From WS-2 sp036507005 (GTDB taxonomy: Bacteria; Eisenbacteria; RBG-16-71-46), in the NCBI GenBank assembly GCA_036507005.1, contig DASXQT010000072.1, positions 69,567 through 133,566 of the forward strand: DNA of 64,000 bases. The letters are read 5' to 3'. Positions 25,425-35,515 of this stretch are shown one piece after another (within the stretch, counting starts at the first letter, position 1; each line of letters starts with the position of its first letter). Made by a program: the position numbers and the translations under genes. The notes below the pieces were generated by a model. It was not told where the DNA came from and ran no database searches. It worked only from the letters and a program-made list of their open reading frames with translations.

Positions 25425-25657
25425 TTGCGGGGGGACACAATTCCCGACGCCCCCGGAAAATTTTTAGTCTTGACAAAGGTCCGCGTCTGCTACAAGAGTA
25501 GCAATCCAGCGGAGCGAGGTTCCCTGTCCGCCCCGTGCTACCGCGCCTCCGGCACCTTGAAAGCGAAGCGGACGTGCCATCGTTTCGGGTGTTGTTGTGG
25601 TCGCCACACGGAATGTGATGGGGACCTCCTCTTTTTTTGCCCTCGCCTGGCCCGCCC
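25425..25657 (+). promoter_or_regulatory. Long leader and possible promoter before the FAH-fold gene
   Basis: This is one of the least GC-rich stretches of the window. An AT-rich tract GGAAAATTTTTAG (25456-25468) precedes TTGACA (25470-25475). A TACAAG at 25491-25496 would give a 15-bp spacer, which is short. About 160 nt of leader follow, including a T7 run at 25630-25636 after GGGGACCTCC. This could be a terminator-like or attenuator structure, but no strong stem is seen. No coding frame in it looks real. Confidence 0.35.
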
Positions 25658-26449
25658 ATGCCCCCGCCCACCCAGCACATCGCGCGCTACAAGCTGAACG
25701 GCCAGACCCATTTGGGACGGCTGGACGGAGCCCGCTTCGTGCGCCTATCCGCCCCGCCGTGGGAGGGGGGCCGCGAGACCGGCGAGAGCGATCCGGCCGG
25801 CGAGGCGCGCCTGCTTCCGCCGGTGACCCCCACCAAGATCGTGTGCGTGGGCCTCAACTACCGCGCCCACATCGCCGAGAGCGTCACCGCCGCCCCCGGC
25901 GCCCAGCCACCCGCCGAGCCCCTGATCTTCCTCAAGCCGCCGAGCGCCGTGATCGCGAGCGGGGAGGCGATCCGCTACCCCAAGGGGGTGAGCCGCCTCG
26001 ATCCCGAGGCGGAGCTCGCGGTCGTGATCGGGAGGCGCGCGCGCGCGGTGCCGCTCGAGCGCGCGCTCGACTTCGTCGCCGGGCTCACCTGCTTCAACGA
26101 CGTGAGCGCGCGCAACTTCCAGCGCAGCGACGGTCAATGGACACGGGCCAAGGGCTTCGATACCTTCGCCCCTCTCGGGCCCTGGGTCGCGGTGGGCCTC
26201 GAGGCGGACGGGCTCGCGGTCGAGTGCCGCGTGAACGGCGTGCGCCGGCAGCACGGCAACACCTCCGAGCTGCTCTTTCCGGTCCCGGACCTGGTCCGTT
26301 TCGTGTCGTCCATCATGACGCTCGAGCCCGGGGACGTGATCGCCACCGGCACGCCGGCCGGCGTGGCGCCGGTGACGCAGGGCGACCGGATCGAGATCGA
26401 GATCGAGGGCATCGGGGTGCTGGAGAACCGGGTCGAGGCGGCGTCGTGA
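25658..26449 (+). CDS. Fumarylacetoacetate hydrolase (FAH)-family protein
   Basis: A 263-aa enzyme of the FAH/HpcE fold, which cleaves or isomerises beta-diketo acids or acts as an oxaloacetate decarboxylase. Conserved segments are KIVCVGLNYRAHIAE, PLIFLKPPSAVI, the metal-binding acidic motif DPEAELAVVIG and GLTCFNDVSARNFQ, and the GDVIATGTPAGV ending. Start ATG 25658 is preferred to 25637 because it opens directly with the family's RYK..G..HLGRLDG strand. Its stop overlaps the amidohydrolase start (GTGA at 26446-26449). The substrate is not predictable from sequence alone. Confidence 0.9.
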   Translation: MPPPTQHIARYKLNGQTHLGRLDGARFVRLSAPPWEGGRETGESDPAGEARLLPPVTPTKIVCVGLNYRAHIAESVTAAPGAQPPAEPLIFLKPPSAVIASGEAIRYPKGVSRLDPEAELAVVIGRRARAVPLERALDFVAGLTCFNDVSARNFQRSDGQWTRAKGFDTFAPLGPWVAVGLEADGLAVECRVNGVRRQHGNTSELLFPVPDLVRFVSSIMTLEPGDVIATGTPAGVAPVTQGDRIEIEIEGIGVLENRVEAAS

Positions 26450-28080
26450 GCGGTCCGCACGCCGACCTGCTGATCGCGAACGGCCGCCTGTGGACGCGCG
26501 AGCCGCTCGCGCGCGACGCGAACGGCCTGGCCGTGCGCGGTGGCCGCATCGTGGCCATCGGAACCGCCGAGTCGCTCGCGGCGCACGCGGGCCCGCGCAC
26601 GGTCGTGATCGACGCGGCCGGCGGAACGGTCACGCCCGGGATCACCGACGCCCACATCCACCTGGTGAGCTGGGCACGCTCCGACGCGGACCTCGCGCTC
26701 CGCGACGCGGCCTCGGCCGCCGACGCCGCCGCCCGCGTGGCGTGCTTCGCCGCCCGCCGCCCCGGTGCTACCCCCGTGGTCGGGCGCGGCTGGGACGCGA
26801 ACGGGTGGAAGGACGCGCCGCACCTCGCGCTGCTCGACGGCGCGTGCCCAGGGCGTCCGGTGCTGCTCCACAGCCACGACTTCCACGCGCTGTGGGTGAA
26901 CGGCGCGGCGCTCGAGGCGGCCGGCGTGCATGCCGGGCTCCCGGACCCGCCCGGCGGCCGGATCGAGAGGGACGCCGCGGGCCGGCCGACCGGCGTGGTG
27001 CGCGAGCACGCGGTCCGGCTCTTCCAGGCCCTGGAGGGCGGGGCCGCGCGCGAGTCCGACCAGGACCTGCTCGAGCGCGCGGTGCGGCGCCTGCACGCGG
27101 CCGGGATCACCGCGGTCCACGACTTCGAGGGCGCCGCCGAGGAGTCGCTGCTGCGCGCGATGGCCGGGCGGGGCGGCGCGCGGGTGCGGGTGCTCATGCA
27201 CCTGCCGCACGCAGGCCTGGATCGCGCGCTCGCGCGCGGGCTCGAGAGCGGTATCGGCGACGACGACTTCCGCACCGGCGCGCTGAAGATCTTCGCGGAC
27301 GGCACGCTGGGCTCGCGTACCGCGGCCCTGCTCGAGCCCTACGACGGCACCGAGGAGCGCGGCATGGAGCTGCTCGCGCCCGCGGAGCTGGCGCGCGACG
27401 TGGCGCGCGCGCTCGCGGGCGGCCTCGCGATCGCGATCCACGCCATCGGCGATCGCGCATGCCGCACGGCCCTCGACGCCTTCGAGGCCGCGCGCGACCT
27501 GCTCGCTCGGCCGCGGCTGCCGTCGCGCCTCGAGCACCTCCAGCTCGTGGACGATCGCGACCTGCCGCGCCTCGCGCGGCTCGGGATCGCCGCCAGCGTC
27601 CAGCCGTCGCACTGCACCTCGGACCTGGACCTGATCGAGCGCTGGTGGAATTCGCGCCGCGCGCGCGCCTACGCCTACCGCAGCCTCGCCGAGGGCGGAG
27701 CGCTGCTGGCGTTCGGCTCGGACGCTCCGGTCGAGGCCCCGGAGCCGATCCGCTGGATCCACGCCGCGGTCACGCGCCAGCGCCCGGACGGCAGCCCCCC
27801 CGGCGGCTTCGTGCCCGCGCAGCGGCTGGCCCTCGACGCCGCGCTGGCCGCCTGCACCGAGGGCGGAGCGCGGCTCGCCGGATCGGCGGACCGGCTCGGA
27901 CGCCTCGCTCCGGGCTGCCTCGCCGATCTCGTGGTGTGGGATCGCGACCTCTTCGGGATCGCGCCCGAGCGCCTGATCGACGCGCGGCCCGCGGCGACGG
28001 TGCTCGCGGGGAAGATCGTCTACCGCGACGGCGAGGCGGTGGTGCCGGAGGCCGAAGGGCAGGAGGCGGGGCGCGCATGA
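26446..28080 (+). CDS. YtcJ-like amidohydrolase
   Basis: A 544-aa metal-dependent hydrolase of the amidohydrolase superfamily (YtcJ/Nfd-like, formamide- or amide-hydrolysing group). The metal-binding DAHIHL motif opens the TIM barrel. Later signatures are GALKIFADGTLGSRTA, AIHAIGDRA and RLEHLQLVDDRDL, and the barrel ends with SDAPVEAPEPI. A C-terminal beta-domain (GRLAPGCLADLVVWDRD) completes the fold. GTG 26446 overlaps the upstream FAH-family stop, and its own stop overlaps the sigma-factor start (ATGA). No signal peptide is evident, so it is cytosolic. Confidence 0.88.
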   Translation: MSGPHADLLIANGRLWTREPLARDANGLAVRGGRIVAIGTAESLAAHAGPRTVVIDAAGGTVTPGITDAHIHLVSWARSDADLALRDAASAADAAARVACFAARRPGATPVVGRGWDANGWKDAPHLALLDGACPGRPVLLHSHDFHALWVNGAALEAAGVHAGLPDPPGGRIERDAAGRPTGVVREHAVRLFQALEGGAARESDQDLLERAVRRLHAAGITAVHDFEGAAEESLLRAMAGRGGARVRVLMHLPHAGLDRALARGLESGIGDDDFRTGALKIFADGTLGSRTAALLEPYDGTEERGMELLAPAELARDVARALAGGLAIAIHAIGDRACRTALDAFEAARDLLARPRLPSRLEHLQLVDDRDLPRLARLGIAASVQPSHCTSDLDLIERWWNSRRARAYAYRSLAEGGALLAFGSDAPVEAPEPIRWIHAAVTRQRPDGSPPGGFVPAQRLALDAALAACTEGGARLAGSADRLGRLAPGCLADLVVWDRDLFGIAPERLIDARPAATVLAGKIVYRDGEAVVPEAEGQEAGRA

Positions 28081-28691
28081 CGAGCCCGTACGGGACCCTT
28101 ACCGACCAGGTGCTCGTGACCGGAGCCCAGGGGGGCGACTCGCGCTCCTTCGACGAGCTGGTCCGCCGCTACAAGGACAAGGTCTACCGGCTGTCGTTCA
28201 AGATCCTGCGCAACGAGGACGACGCGGCCGAGGCGCTCCAGGACGCGTTCCTCTCCGCCTACCGCGGGCTCCCGAACTTCAAGGCCGAGTCCACCTTCTC
28301 CACCTGGCTCTACCGGATCGCGACCAACGCCAGCCTGATGAAGTACCGCAAGCGGCGCGACAACATGGTCTCGCTCGAGCAGTCGCAGAATCCCAACGAG
28401 GGCGCCGAGGCCCTCCAGCTCCCCGACTGGAGCACGCAGCCGCTCGACGAGCTGCTCGACGCGGAGACCCGCCAGGTGATGAACGAGGGCAAGGCGCTGC
28501 TCGACGAGGACCTGCGCACCGTGTTCACGCTGCGCGACGAGGAGGGCCTCTCGAACGCCGAGGTGGCCGAGATCCTCGATCTGTCGGTCGCGGCGGTGAA
28601 GTCGCGGCTCCACCGCGCCCGCCTCCGGCTGCGCGACCGGCTGAGCCGCTACTTCGCGGACCGCCTGAGCCGCACGGACCGCGAGCGGTGA
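28077..28691 (+). CDS. ECF sigma factor
   Basis: A 204-aa RNA-polymerase sigma factor of the ECF (sigma-70 group 4) type. Region 2 spans about residues 25-95 (SFDELVRRYKDKVYRLSF, DAAEALQDAFLSAYRGL, STFSTWLYRIATNASL), region 4 about 135-195 (EDLRTVFTLRDEEGLSNAE, VAAVKSRLHRARLRLRDRL). The start overlaps the amidohydrolase stop. No anti-sigma gene or zinc-binding ZAS protein follows; the next gene is on the opposite strand. It may be controlled by transcription alone or by a distant anti-sigma factor. Confidence 0.93.
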   Translation: MTSPYGTLTDQVLVTGAQGGDSRSFDELVRRYKDKVYRLSFKILRNEDDAAEALQDAFLSAYRGLPNFKAESTFSTWLYRIATNASLMKYRKRRDNMVSLEQSQNPNEGAEALQLPDWSTQPLDELLDAETRQVMNEGKALLDEDLRTVFTLRDEEGLSNAEVAEILDLSVAAVKSRLHRARLRLRDRLSRYFADRLSRTDRER

Positions 28692-28749
28692 GGCCGCGCC
28701 GGCCCCTGCGGTTTCATGAGCCCGGTGAGCGCCGCGTCCTCCGCCCTGA

Positions 28750-29541
28750 CTAGGCCGCGAGGACGCGCCACGCGATGACCGCCGCGAGCAGCACGCGGTA
28801 CGCGAAGAACACGCCGAACCCCGCGCGCCCGAGATAGCGGATGAGCCCGCGAATGGCGAGGAAGCCCACGACCGCGGCGCTCACGACGCCGATCGCGAGC
28901 GTGGAGAGCGGGAGCCCGTGGCCCAGGTGGCGCAGCTCCAGCAAGCCCGCCCCGAAGGTGATGGGGGTGGCGAGCAGGAACGAGAAGCGCGCGGCCGAGA
29001 CCCGCGAGAGCCCCGCGGCCCGGCCGGCCGTGATCGTAATGCCGGAGCGCGAGACGCCCGGCACCAGCGCCAGGGCCTGCGAGAATCCCATCGCCATGCA
29101 GGTCCCCCAGTCGGGGACTTCCACGTCGCGGCCGGCGGGGCGGAAGCGGTCCACCGCCCACAGCACGAAGCCGAAGATCGCGAGCATCGCGGCCTGGAGC
29201 GGGAGCCCGCGCAGCGCCCCGGATGCGAGCTTCTCGAGCGCCACGCCCGCGACCGCGCCGGGCACGGAGGCGGCCGCCAGCTTGGCGAGCGTGGTCCAGG
29301 CGGCGGCGCGCGGCGCGGGCTCCGCGGAGAACGCGTCGCGCGCGAGCTTGATCCAGACGTCGCCGTACGCCGCGAGCAGAGCGAGGAGCGTCCCCCAGTG
29401 GAGCGCGACGTCGAACGCGAGGCCGGCGTACTTCCAGCCGAGCAGGGTGGGGACCACGTACAGGTGCGCGCTGCTCGAGATCGGGAGGAACTCGGTGAGG
29501 CCCTGGATCGCGCCGAGCACCGCCGCCTGCACGGGGGACAT
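28750..29541 (-). CDS. uppP: Undecaprenyl-diphosphatase
   Basis: A 263-aa polytopic membrane protein (BacA/UppP family) that dephosphorylates undecaprenyl diphosphate to recycle the lipid carrier. Both signature loops are intact: EFLPISSSAHL near the N-terminus and PGVSRSGITI in the second half. About eight helices are predicted. ATG 29541 opens directly with MSPVQAAVLGAIQGLTEF and lies 8 nt after a TAGGTT -10-like box. It is divergent from murJ, which flips lipid II, so a lipid-carrier neighbourhood exists here. Confidence 0.95.
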   Translation of the reverse strand: MSPVQAAVLGAIQGLTEFLPISSSAHLYVVPTLLGWKYAGLAFDVALHWGTLLALLAAYGDVWIKLARDAFSAEPAPRAAAWTTLAKLAAASVPGAVAGVALEKLASGALRGLPLQAAMLAIFGFVLWAVDRFRPAGRDVEVPDWGTCMAMGFSQALALVPGVSRSGITITAGRAAGLSRVSAARFSFLLATPITFGAGLLELRHLGHGLPLSTLAIGVVSAAVVGFLAIRGLIRYLGRAGFGVFFAYRVLLAAVIAWRVLAA

Positions 29542-29549
29542 GGCGCGGC

Positions 29550-29555
29550 AACCTA
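29550..29555 (-). promoter_or_regulatory. -10-like box of uppP
   Basis: On the minus strand TAGGTT lies 8 nt before the uppP ATG, followed by GCCGCGCC, in the same layout as other leaderless-type promoters here. No convincing -35 hexamer was found 16-18 bp upstream, so this is weaker than the others. Confidence 0.4.
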
Positions 29556-29585
29556 GCACGCACGCGACGGCGTTGCCACGTGGCG

Positions 29586-29702
29586 CCGAGTCCGGGAGGG
29601 GAGGTCCGTTTCGCGGCGACGCACACCCGTTGCCGCCTGCATCGGCACTGGGTCCGAGCCTAGCTTCTTCGCCGCGAAACGGACCTCCCCTCCCGGACTC
29701 GG
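29586..29702. repeat. Perfect 33-bp inverted repeat in uppP/murJ gap (composite relative of the dispersed repeat)
   Basis: Left arm 29586-29618 and right arm 29670-29702 are perfect inverted complements over 33 bp, with a 51-nt loop. Its arms include GTCCGTTTCGCGGCG, close to the core of the dispersed element. Just beyond, 29715-29755 carries CCGCCAGAGCGCGGCGAAACG, matching the right-hand side of the dispersed element. This looks like a hairpin joined to a remnant of a second copy. It sits between divergent start codons, so it is not simply a terminator. Confidence 0.85.
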
Positions 29703-29772
29703 ACACGCGATCGGCCGCCAGAGCGCGGCGAAACGACCCACCTCCGCTCCCCGCGCCCGCCGGGAGGCGCGC

Positions 29773-31380
<1,608 letters not shown>

Positions 31381-31414
31381 GTCCGCGCGGCGGCCCGGCC
31401 CGCCGCGCCCCCGA

Positions 31415-32590
31415 TCAGGAGCGCTTCGCCCGCCGGCGCGCCCCCATGTGCCAGAGGCGCGGAAACGCCTGGAACGCCGCCAGCCGCCCGGGCCGCCACG
31501 GCGTCGAGAGCAGCTCGGCGGCGAGCCAGACCGCGTACAGCACCGTGACCTCCTCCCGCCACCCCGGCACCAGGAACTGCACGAACCAGAGCAGGAAGAG
31601 CCCCAGCGCCTCGTACGCGTGGAAGTTGAAGTTGGAGAGGATCACCACCCCGAGCATCCCCTGGAGCAGGGTGAGCAGCAGCTCGACGCGGTGCTCGGCG
31701 AGCGGCACCACGGACGGCCGGCCGAGCGAAAGCGAGTAGACGATCGGGATCATGGCGGCGAGCACGGTCCACTGGTTGATGTTCGAGGACACCATGTTCA
31801 TGAGCGCCATGCCCGCCTTGCCCCGGCTGCGCGCCCAGTAGGAGGTGGTGGTGAACTCGGGGAACTCGGAGAGGAACGGCGCCACCCACTGCACGAACAC
31901 GAACTGCGAGACCCCGAGCAGCGTGGCGAGCCCGATCATGCTGACCAGGAACGGGTGCGCGACCAGGTAGAGCGTGGCACCCCCGGCGAGGAACAGTCCC
32001 GCGATCGAGAGCCAGCGCAGCGCCGGCCGCATGCCGATCACGGCGCGCGGGATCGCCCCCACGTCCTTCAGCTCCTCGTGCTCCTTGGGGGGGATGCGGT
32101 TCACCACCACCAGGTAGCCGGCGTAGAAGAGCAGCAGCACCGCGGCGTCCACGCAGTCGATCGCGCCCTTGGCGATGATCCACGTGAAGTAGAGGAGCGG
32201 CGGCACCAGGCCCACGACCTCGGCGGCGTGCTCCTCGTCGAGCTCGATCGCGGGCCACGCTCCCGCCTCGCGCCGCCTTCGGCGCGAGAGCGCGTACACC
32301 ACCCAGATCGTGGGCCAGCCGAGCCCGGTCAGGAGCCGGAGCGCGCCGGTGAAGTTGGCGGTCATGAGCGGGATGTTGCGGTGCCAGGCGATCACCGCCT
32401 CGACCGCGAACTCGGGCAGCACCTGGATCCACGCGAGCAGCGCGAGCGCCAGCCCCTGCGAGACGTAGAACTGGGCGGCCTCGGCCCCCCAGGCGACGAC
32501 GAACGCGCTGCCGAGGATCGAGGGGAAGGTCCAGGTGGCGGTGACCGCGGCCTGGCGGGCCTGCTCGGGGTTGAGCGGAGTGTCGATCAC
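31415..32590 (-). CDS. Cation/Ca2+ antiporter-like membrane protein
   Basis: A 391-aa polytopic protein with about ten helices. Two acidic transmembrane motifs, IQVLPEFAVEAVIAW and FLSEFPEFTTTSYWAR, are spaced as in the two alpha-repeats of the CaCA (sodium/calcium exchanger) superfamily, where each carries a conserved Glu. An Asn-rich helix (NMVSSNINQWTVLAAMIP) follows the second. Start is GTG 32590. It lies 7 nt after the tldE stop on the same strand, so it is probably the last gene of tldD-tldE-antiporter. The ion specificity is not predictable. Confidence 0.65.
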   Translation of the reverse strand: MIDTPLNPEQARQAAVTATWTFPSILGSAFVVAWGAEAAQFYVSQGLALALLAWIQVLPEFAVEAVIAWHRNIPLMTANFTGALRLLTGLGWPTIWVVYALSRRRRREAGAWPAIELDEEHAAEVVGLVPPLLYFTWIIAKGAIDCVDAAVLLLFYAGYLVVVNRIPPKEHEELKDVGAIPRAVIGMRPALRWLSIAGLFLAGGATLYLVAHPFLVSMIGLATLLGVSQFVFVQWVAPFLSEFPEFTTTSYWARSRGKAGMALMNMVSSNINQWTVLAAMIPIVYSLSLGRPSVVPLAEHRVELLLTLLQGMLGVVILSNFNFHAYEALGLFLLWFVQFLVPGWREEVTVLYAVWLAAELLSTPWRPGRLAAFQAFPRLWHMGARRRAKRS

Positions 32591-32597
32591 CGCGCGG

Positions 32598-34001
32598 TCA
32601 GAAGGGGCTGACGCCGGTGAAGAGGAACTCCGGGACCCGCAGGGAGGGCGCCACGACGCAGTTGCCGGTGTAGTCGAAGACCGTGGGCTCGGCATCGCGG
32701 CCCCAGCCGTCGGCGCGCCGCAGCACCTCGAGCACGTTCTCGTTGAACCGCAGGTTGCGGAGCCCGCGCACCAACCGGCCGCGCTCGATCAGGAAGGTGC
32801 CGTCCCGGGTCATCCCGGTCACGATCGTCTTCTTCGGGTCCACCACGCGGTTGTACCAGAAGCGCGTCACCAGGATTCCGCGCTCGGTGGAGGCGATCAG
32901 CTCGTCCCGCGTGCGCTCGCCCCCTTCCAGCACCAGGCTGTAGGGGAGAGGGCCCTCGGTCGCGGGCGGCGGGCAGGCGTGGCCGGTGCTCTCGGTCCCG
33001 GCCTTCTTCGCGGTGCGGCGGTCGTGCACCACCGCGCGCGCGATCCCGCGCTCGACCATCACCACGCGGCGGCGCGGCGTGCCCTCGTAGTCGAAGGGCT
33101 TGCCGAAGGCGCGCGGATCGAGCGGGTCGTCCACCAGCGTGACGCGCTCGCCGGTGACGCTCTGCCCCCTCTTGCCGTCCATGAACGAGCGCCCTTCCAG
33201 CTCCGCCTGGGCGCCGAGCCCGAGCGAGACCAGGAACGCGACCAGCTCGGCCACGGCGTTGGGCTCGAGCACCACGGTGTAGCGTCCCGGCTCGATGGCT
33301 TCCGGGTCGCGCGAGCGCTCGGCCTTCTCGATCGCGGTCCGGCCCAGGGATTCGACCTCGAGCTCCCGCACGTCGCGGCGGTGGCGGTCCACCCAGCCGC
33401 TCGAGTTGGGGGAGCGCACCGTGCAGGTGAAGTTGGCGTAGGTTTCGGGGTGGTACGCGAACAGCCCGCGGCTGTTCGCGATCGCGAGCGCCGCGGAGGT
33501 GGTGGAGAGGGCGCCCGCCGAGTTGAGCTCGCGGCGCGCCGCCTCGCGCGTGACCTGCCCCACCGCCTCGGCGCGCGATTCGGGCGTCGAGCCCGCGGTC
33601 TCGGCCACGAAGGCCGGGATCTCCGGCGGATCGGCGGGCGGCGCGAGCTCGACCAGATCGGGATCCTCGGGCGAGAGCCGCGCGATCGCGAGCGCGGCGT
33701 CGGCGAGCCGGGCGAGCGCGCTCGAGTCGAGCCGGTGGGTGGTGGCCACGCCCGCGCGCCGGCCCACGATCACGCGCAGGGTGAGCGCGTGGTCGCGGGC
33801 GGTCACGTTCTGGTGGATCTCGTTGTTGGCGAATCGCGTGAGGCTGTGCTCGCGCGCTTCGAGGATCGCCTCCGCGCCGTCGGCCCCCGCCACCGCCAGG
33901 CTCTCGCGCAGCACGCCGCGCGCCTCCTCGACCGAGAGCGGCGGGCCCTCGGCGGCGCGCGCGGCCTCGAGCGGCGCGCGGTGGAGCGCGCGGTCGCTCA
34001 C
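32598..34001 (-). CDS. TldE/PmbA-family protein
   Basis: A 467-aa partner of TldD. It has the PmbA/TldD two-domain layout: an N-terminal alpha/beta domain (GAEAILEAREHSLTRFANNE) and a C-terminal domain (RTAIEKAERSRDPEAIEPGRYTV... and NRVVDPKKTIVTGMTRDGTF). It lacks the HExxxH metal motif of TldD, as expected for the inactive TldE subunit. In Escherichia coli the TldD/E heterodimer is a metalloprotease that processes peptides such as microcin B17 and degrades CcdA. GTG 34001 overlaps the tldD stop by 4 nt. Confidence 0.92.
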   Translation of the reverse strand: MSDRALHRAPLEAARAAEGPPLSVEEARGVLRESLAVAGADGAEAILEAREHSLTRFANNEIHQNVTARDHALTLRVIVGRRAGVATTHRLDSSALARLADAALAIARLSPEDPDLVELAPPADPPEIPAFVAETAGSTPESRAEAVGQVTREAARRELNSAGALSTTSAALAIANSRGLFAYHPETYANFTCTVRSPNSSGWVDRHRRDVRELEVESLGRTAIEKAERSRDPEAIEPGRYTVVLEPNAVAELVAFLVSLGLGAQAELEGRSFMDGKRGQSVTGERVTLVDDPLDPRAFGKPFDYEGTPRRRVVMVERGIARAVVHDRRTAKKAGTESTGHACPPPATEGPLPYSLVLEGGERTRDELIASTERGILVTRFWYNRVVDPKKTIVTGMTRDGTFLIERGRLVRGLRNLRFNENVLEVLRRADGWGRDAEPTVFDYTGNCVVAPSLRVPEFLFTGVSPF

Positions 34002-35446
34002 GCGCGCGCTCCCACGCCCACCTGGACGCCGCGGAAGCGCGCCGAGGAGGCGCCCTGCGCGGTGCGCATGGTCTGGCTCGGCTGCCCCTTGCCGCAATTG
34101 GGCGTGCCCCAGATCTCCCAGTCGGAGGCGTCGCACACCGCGTCACAGCGGTTCCAGAACTCGGGCGTGATGCCGGTGTAGGTGCAGTTCTTGAGCAGGC
34201 GGCCGCGCTTGCCCTTCTTGATCTCGTAGCCCACCTCGGTGCCGAACTGGAAGTTGTAGCGCCGGTCGTCGATCGACCACGAGCGGTTGGTGATCATGTG
34301 GATCCCGTCGTCGGTGTCGGCGATCAGGTCCTCGAGCGTCCAGGGTCCGGGCTCGAGGTTGATGTTGGTCATGCGCACCAGCGGGATGTGCCCCCACGAC
34401 TCGGCGCGCATGGTCCCGTTGGAAGCCAGCCCGACGAGCGGCGCGGTCTCGCGCGAGGTGAGGTAGCCGTCGAACCTCCCGTTGCGCACCAGGTCGGCGC
34501 GCTGCCCCGGCACGCCCTCGTCATCGAAGCCGAAGCTGCCGAGGCCGCGCGGCGTGGTGGCGTCCGCCACGATGCTCACCACGTCCGAGCCGTAGCGCAG
34601 GCGCCCGAGCAGGTCCGGCGTGAGGAACGAGGTGCCCGCATAGTTCGCCTCGTGCCCGAGCGCGCGGTCCAGCTCCGTGGGGTGTCCGCACGACTCGTGG
34701 AGCTGCAGGCTCATCTGCGAGCCGTCGAGCACGATCGTGGTCACCCCGGCCGGGCAGACGGGAGCCGTGAGCAGCGCGACCGCCATCGCCGCGGTCTCCT
34801 CCGCGTGCCCCGGGAGATCGAGACGCCGCACCAGCTCGTAGCCCGCGGACTCGTACTGCCCGCCGAACGAGTTGGGGTAGGAGCGCACCTGGAGATCGTC
34901 CTCGCCCACCGCCCACGCCACCATGCCGGCGCCGGAGTGGAGGATGCGCTGCTCGATGCGCGCCCCCTCGGTCGAGGCGAAGCGCTTGCGGTCCTCCCAG
35001 AACTGCAGGTTGCCCTGCGCCACCTTGATCGGCGCCGCGCGCTCCATGAGGCCGGTGGTCGTGACCAGGTGCGCGATCTTGTCGGCCAGCGGCACGGTGA
35101 ACGGATCCAGCTCGTGCGGGGTCTCCCAGCGCGCGATCGCGGGCGCGAGCGGCGCGAGCGCGATCGGCGCCTGGCGGAACCGGGAGGAGGCGCGGGCAAT
35201 GCGGGTGGCGAGCGCGGCGCAGCGCTCGGCCTCGGCGGTCGAGAGCTCGGGTCCGGCGGCGAAGCCCCACGCGCCGTCCTTGAGCACGCGCACGCCCAGC
35301 CCGGCCGAGCTGCTCTCCTGGAGCGCGGTGACGCGCCGGTTCTTGACCTCGATGAACTGGGTGCGCGACTCCATCACGCGCACGTCGGCGTAGGCCGCCC
35401 CCGCGAGCTGCGCGGCGTTCAGCGCGCGATCGAGGATTTCGTCCAC
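33998..35446 (-). CDS. tldD: Metalloprotease TldD
   Basis: A 482-aa metalloprotease subunit. The active-site motif LHESCGHPTELD provides His250, Glu251 and His255 (the TldD HExxxH form). Other conserved blocks are ALQESSSAGLGVRVLKDG, VTTIVLDGSQMSLQLHESCG, GRFDGYLTSRET and MRAESWGHIPLVRMTNI. The GTG 35446 start has a GGGAGGAAA ribosome-binding site about 9 nt upstream. It is divergent from the carboxymuconolactone-family gene and overlaps tldE. The physiological substrate is unknown. Confidence 0.95.
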   Translation of the reverse strand: MDEILDRALNAAQLAGAAYADVRVMESRTQFIEVKNRRVTALQESSSAGLGVRVLKDGAWGFAAGPELSTAEAERCAALATRIARASSRFRQAPIALAPLAPAIARWETPHELDPFTVPLADKIAHLVTTTGLMERAAPIKVAQGNLQFWEDRKRFASTEGARIEQRILHSGAGMVAWAVGEDDLQVRSYPNSFGGQYESAGYELVRRLDLPGHAEETAAMAVALLTAPVCPAGVTTIVLDGSQMSLQLHESCGHPTELDRALGHEANYAGTSFLTPDLLGRLRYGSDVVSIVADATTPRGLGSFGFDDEGVPGQRADLVRNGRFDGYLTSRETAPLVGLASNGTMRAESWGHIPLVRMTNINLEPGPWTLEDLIADTDDGIHMITNRSWSIDDRRYNFQFGTEVGYEIKKGKRGRLLKNCTYTGITPEFWNRCDAVCDASDWEIWGTPNCGKGQPSQTMRTAQGASSARFRGVQVGVGARA

Positions 35447-35476
35447 GACGGCGTTTCCTCCCGCGAGTGCGATCGC

Positions 35477-35505
35477 TTGTGTGGGCCGAAGCCGGCCGAT
35501 AGTGT
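35477..35505 (+). promoter_or_regulatory. Candidate promoter of the CMD-family gene
   Basis: TTGTGT (35477-35482), 17-bp spacer, TAGTGT (35500-35505), then 10 nt to ATG 35516. The -10 discriminator is CGGACG. It overlaps the region where the divergent tldD leader starts. Confidence 0.5.
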
Positions 35506-35515
35506 CGGACGTCCC

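Noticed and set aside
34298..35515. Upstream extension of the CMD-family frame opposite tldD
   Set aside because: tldD is well supported there; the CMD promoter and ATG are at 35477-35518.
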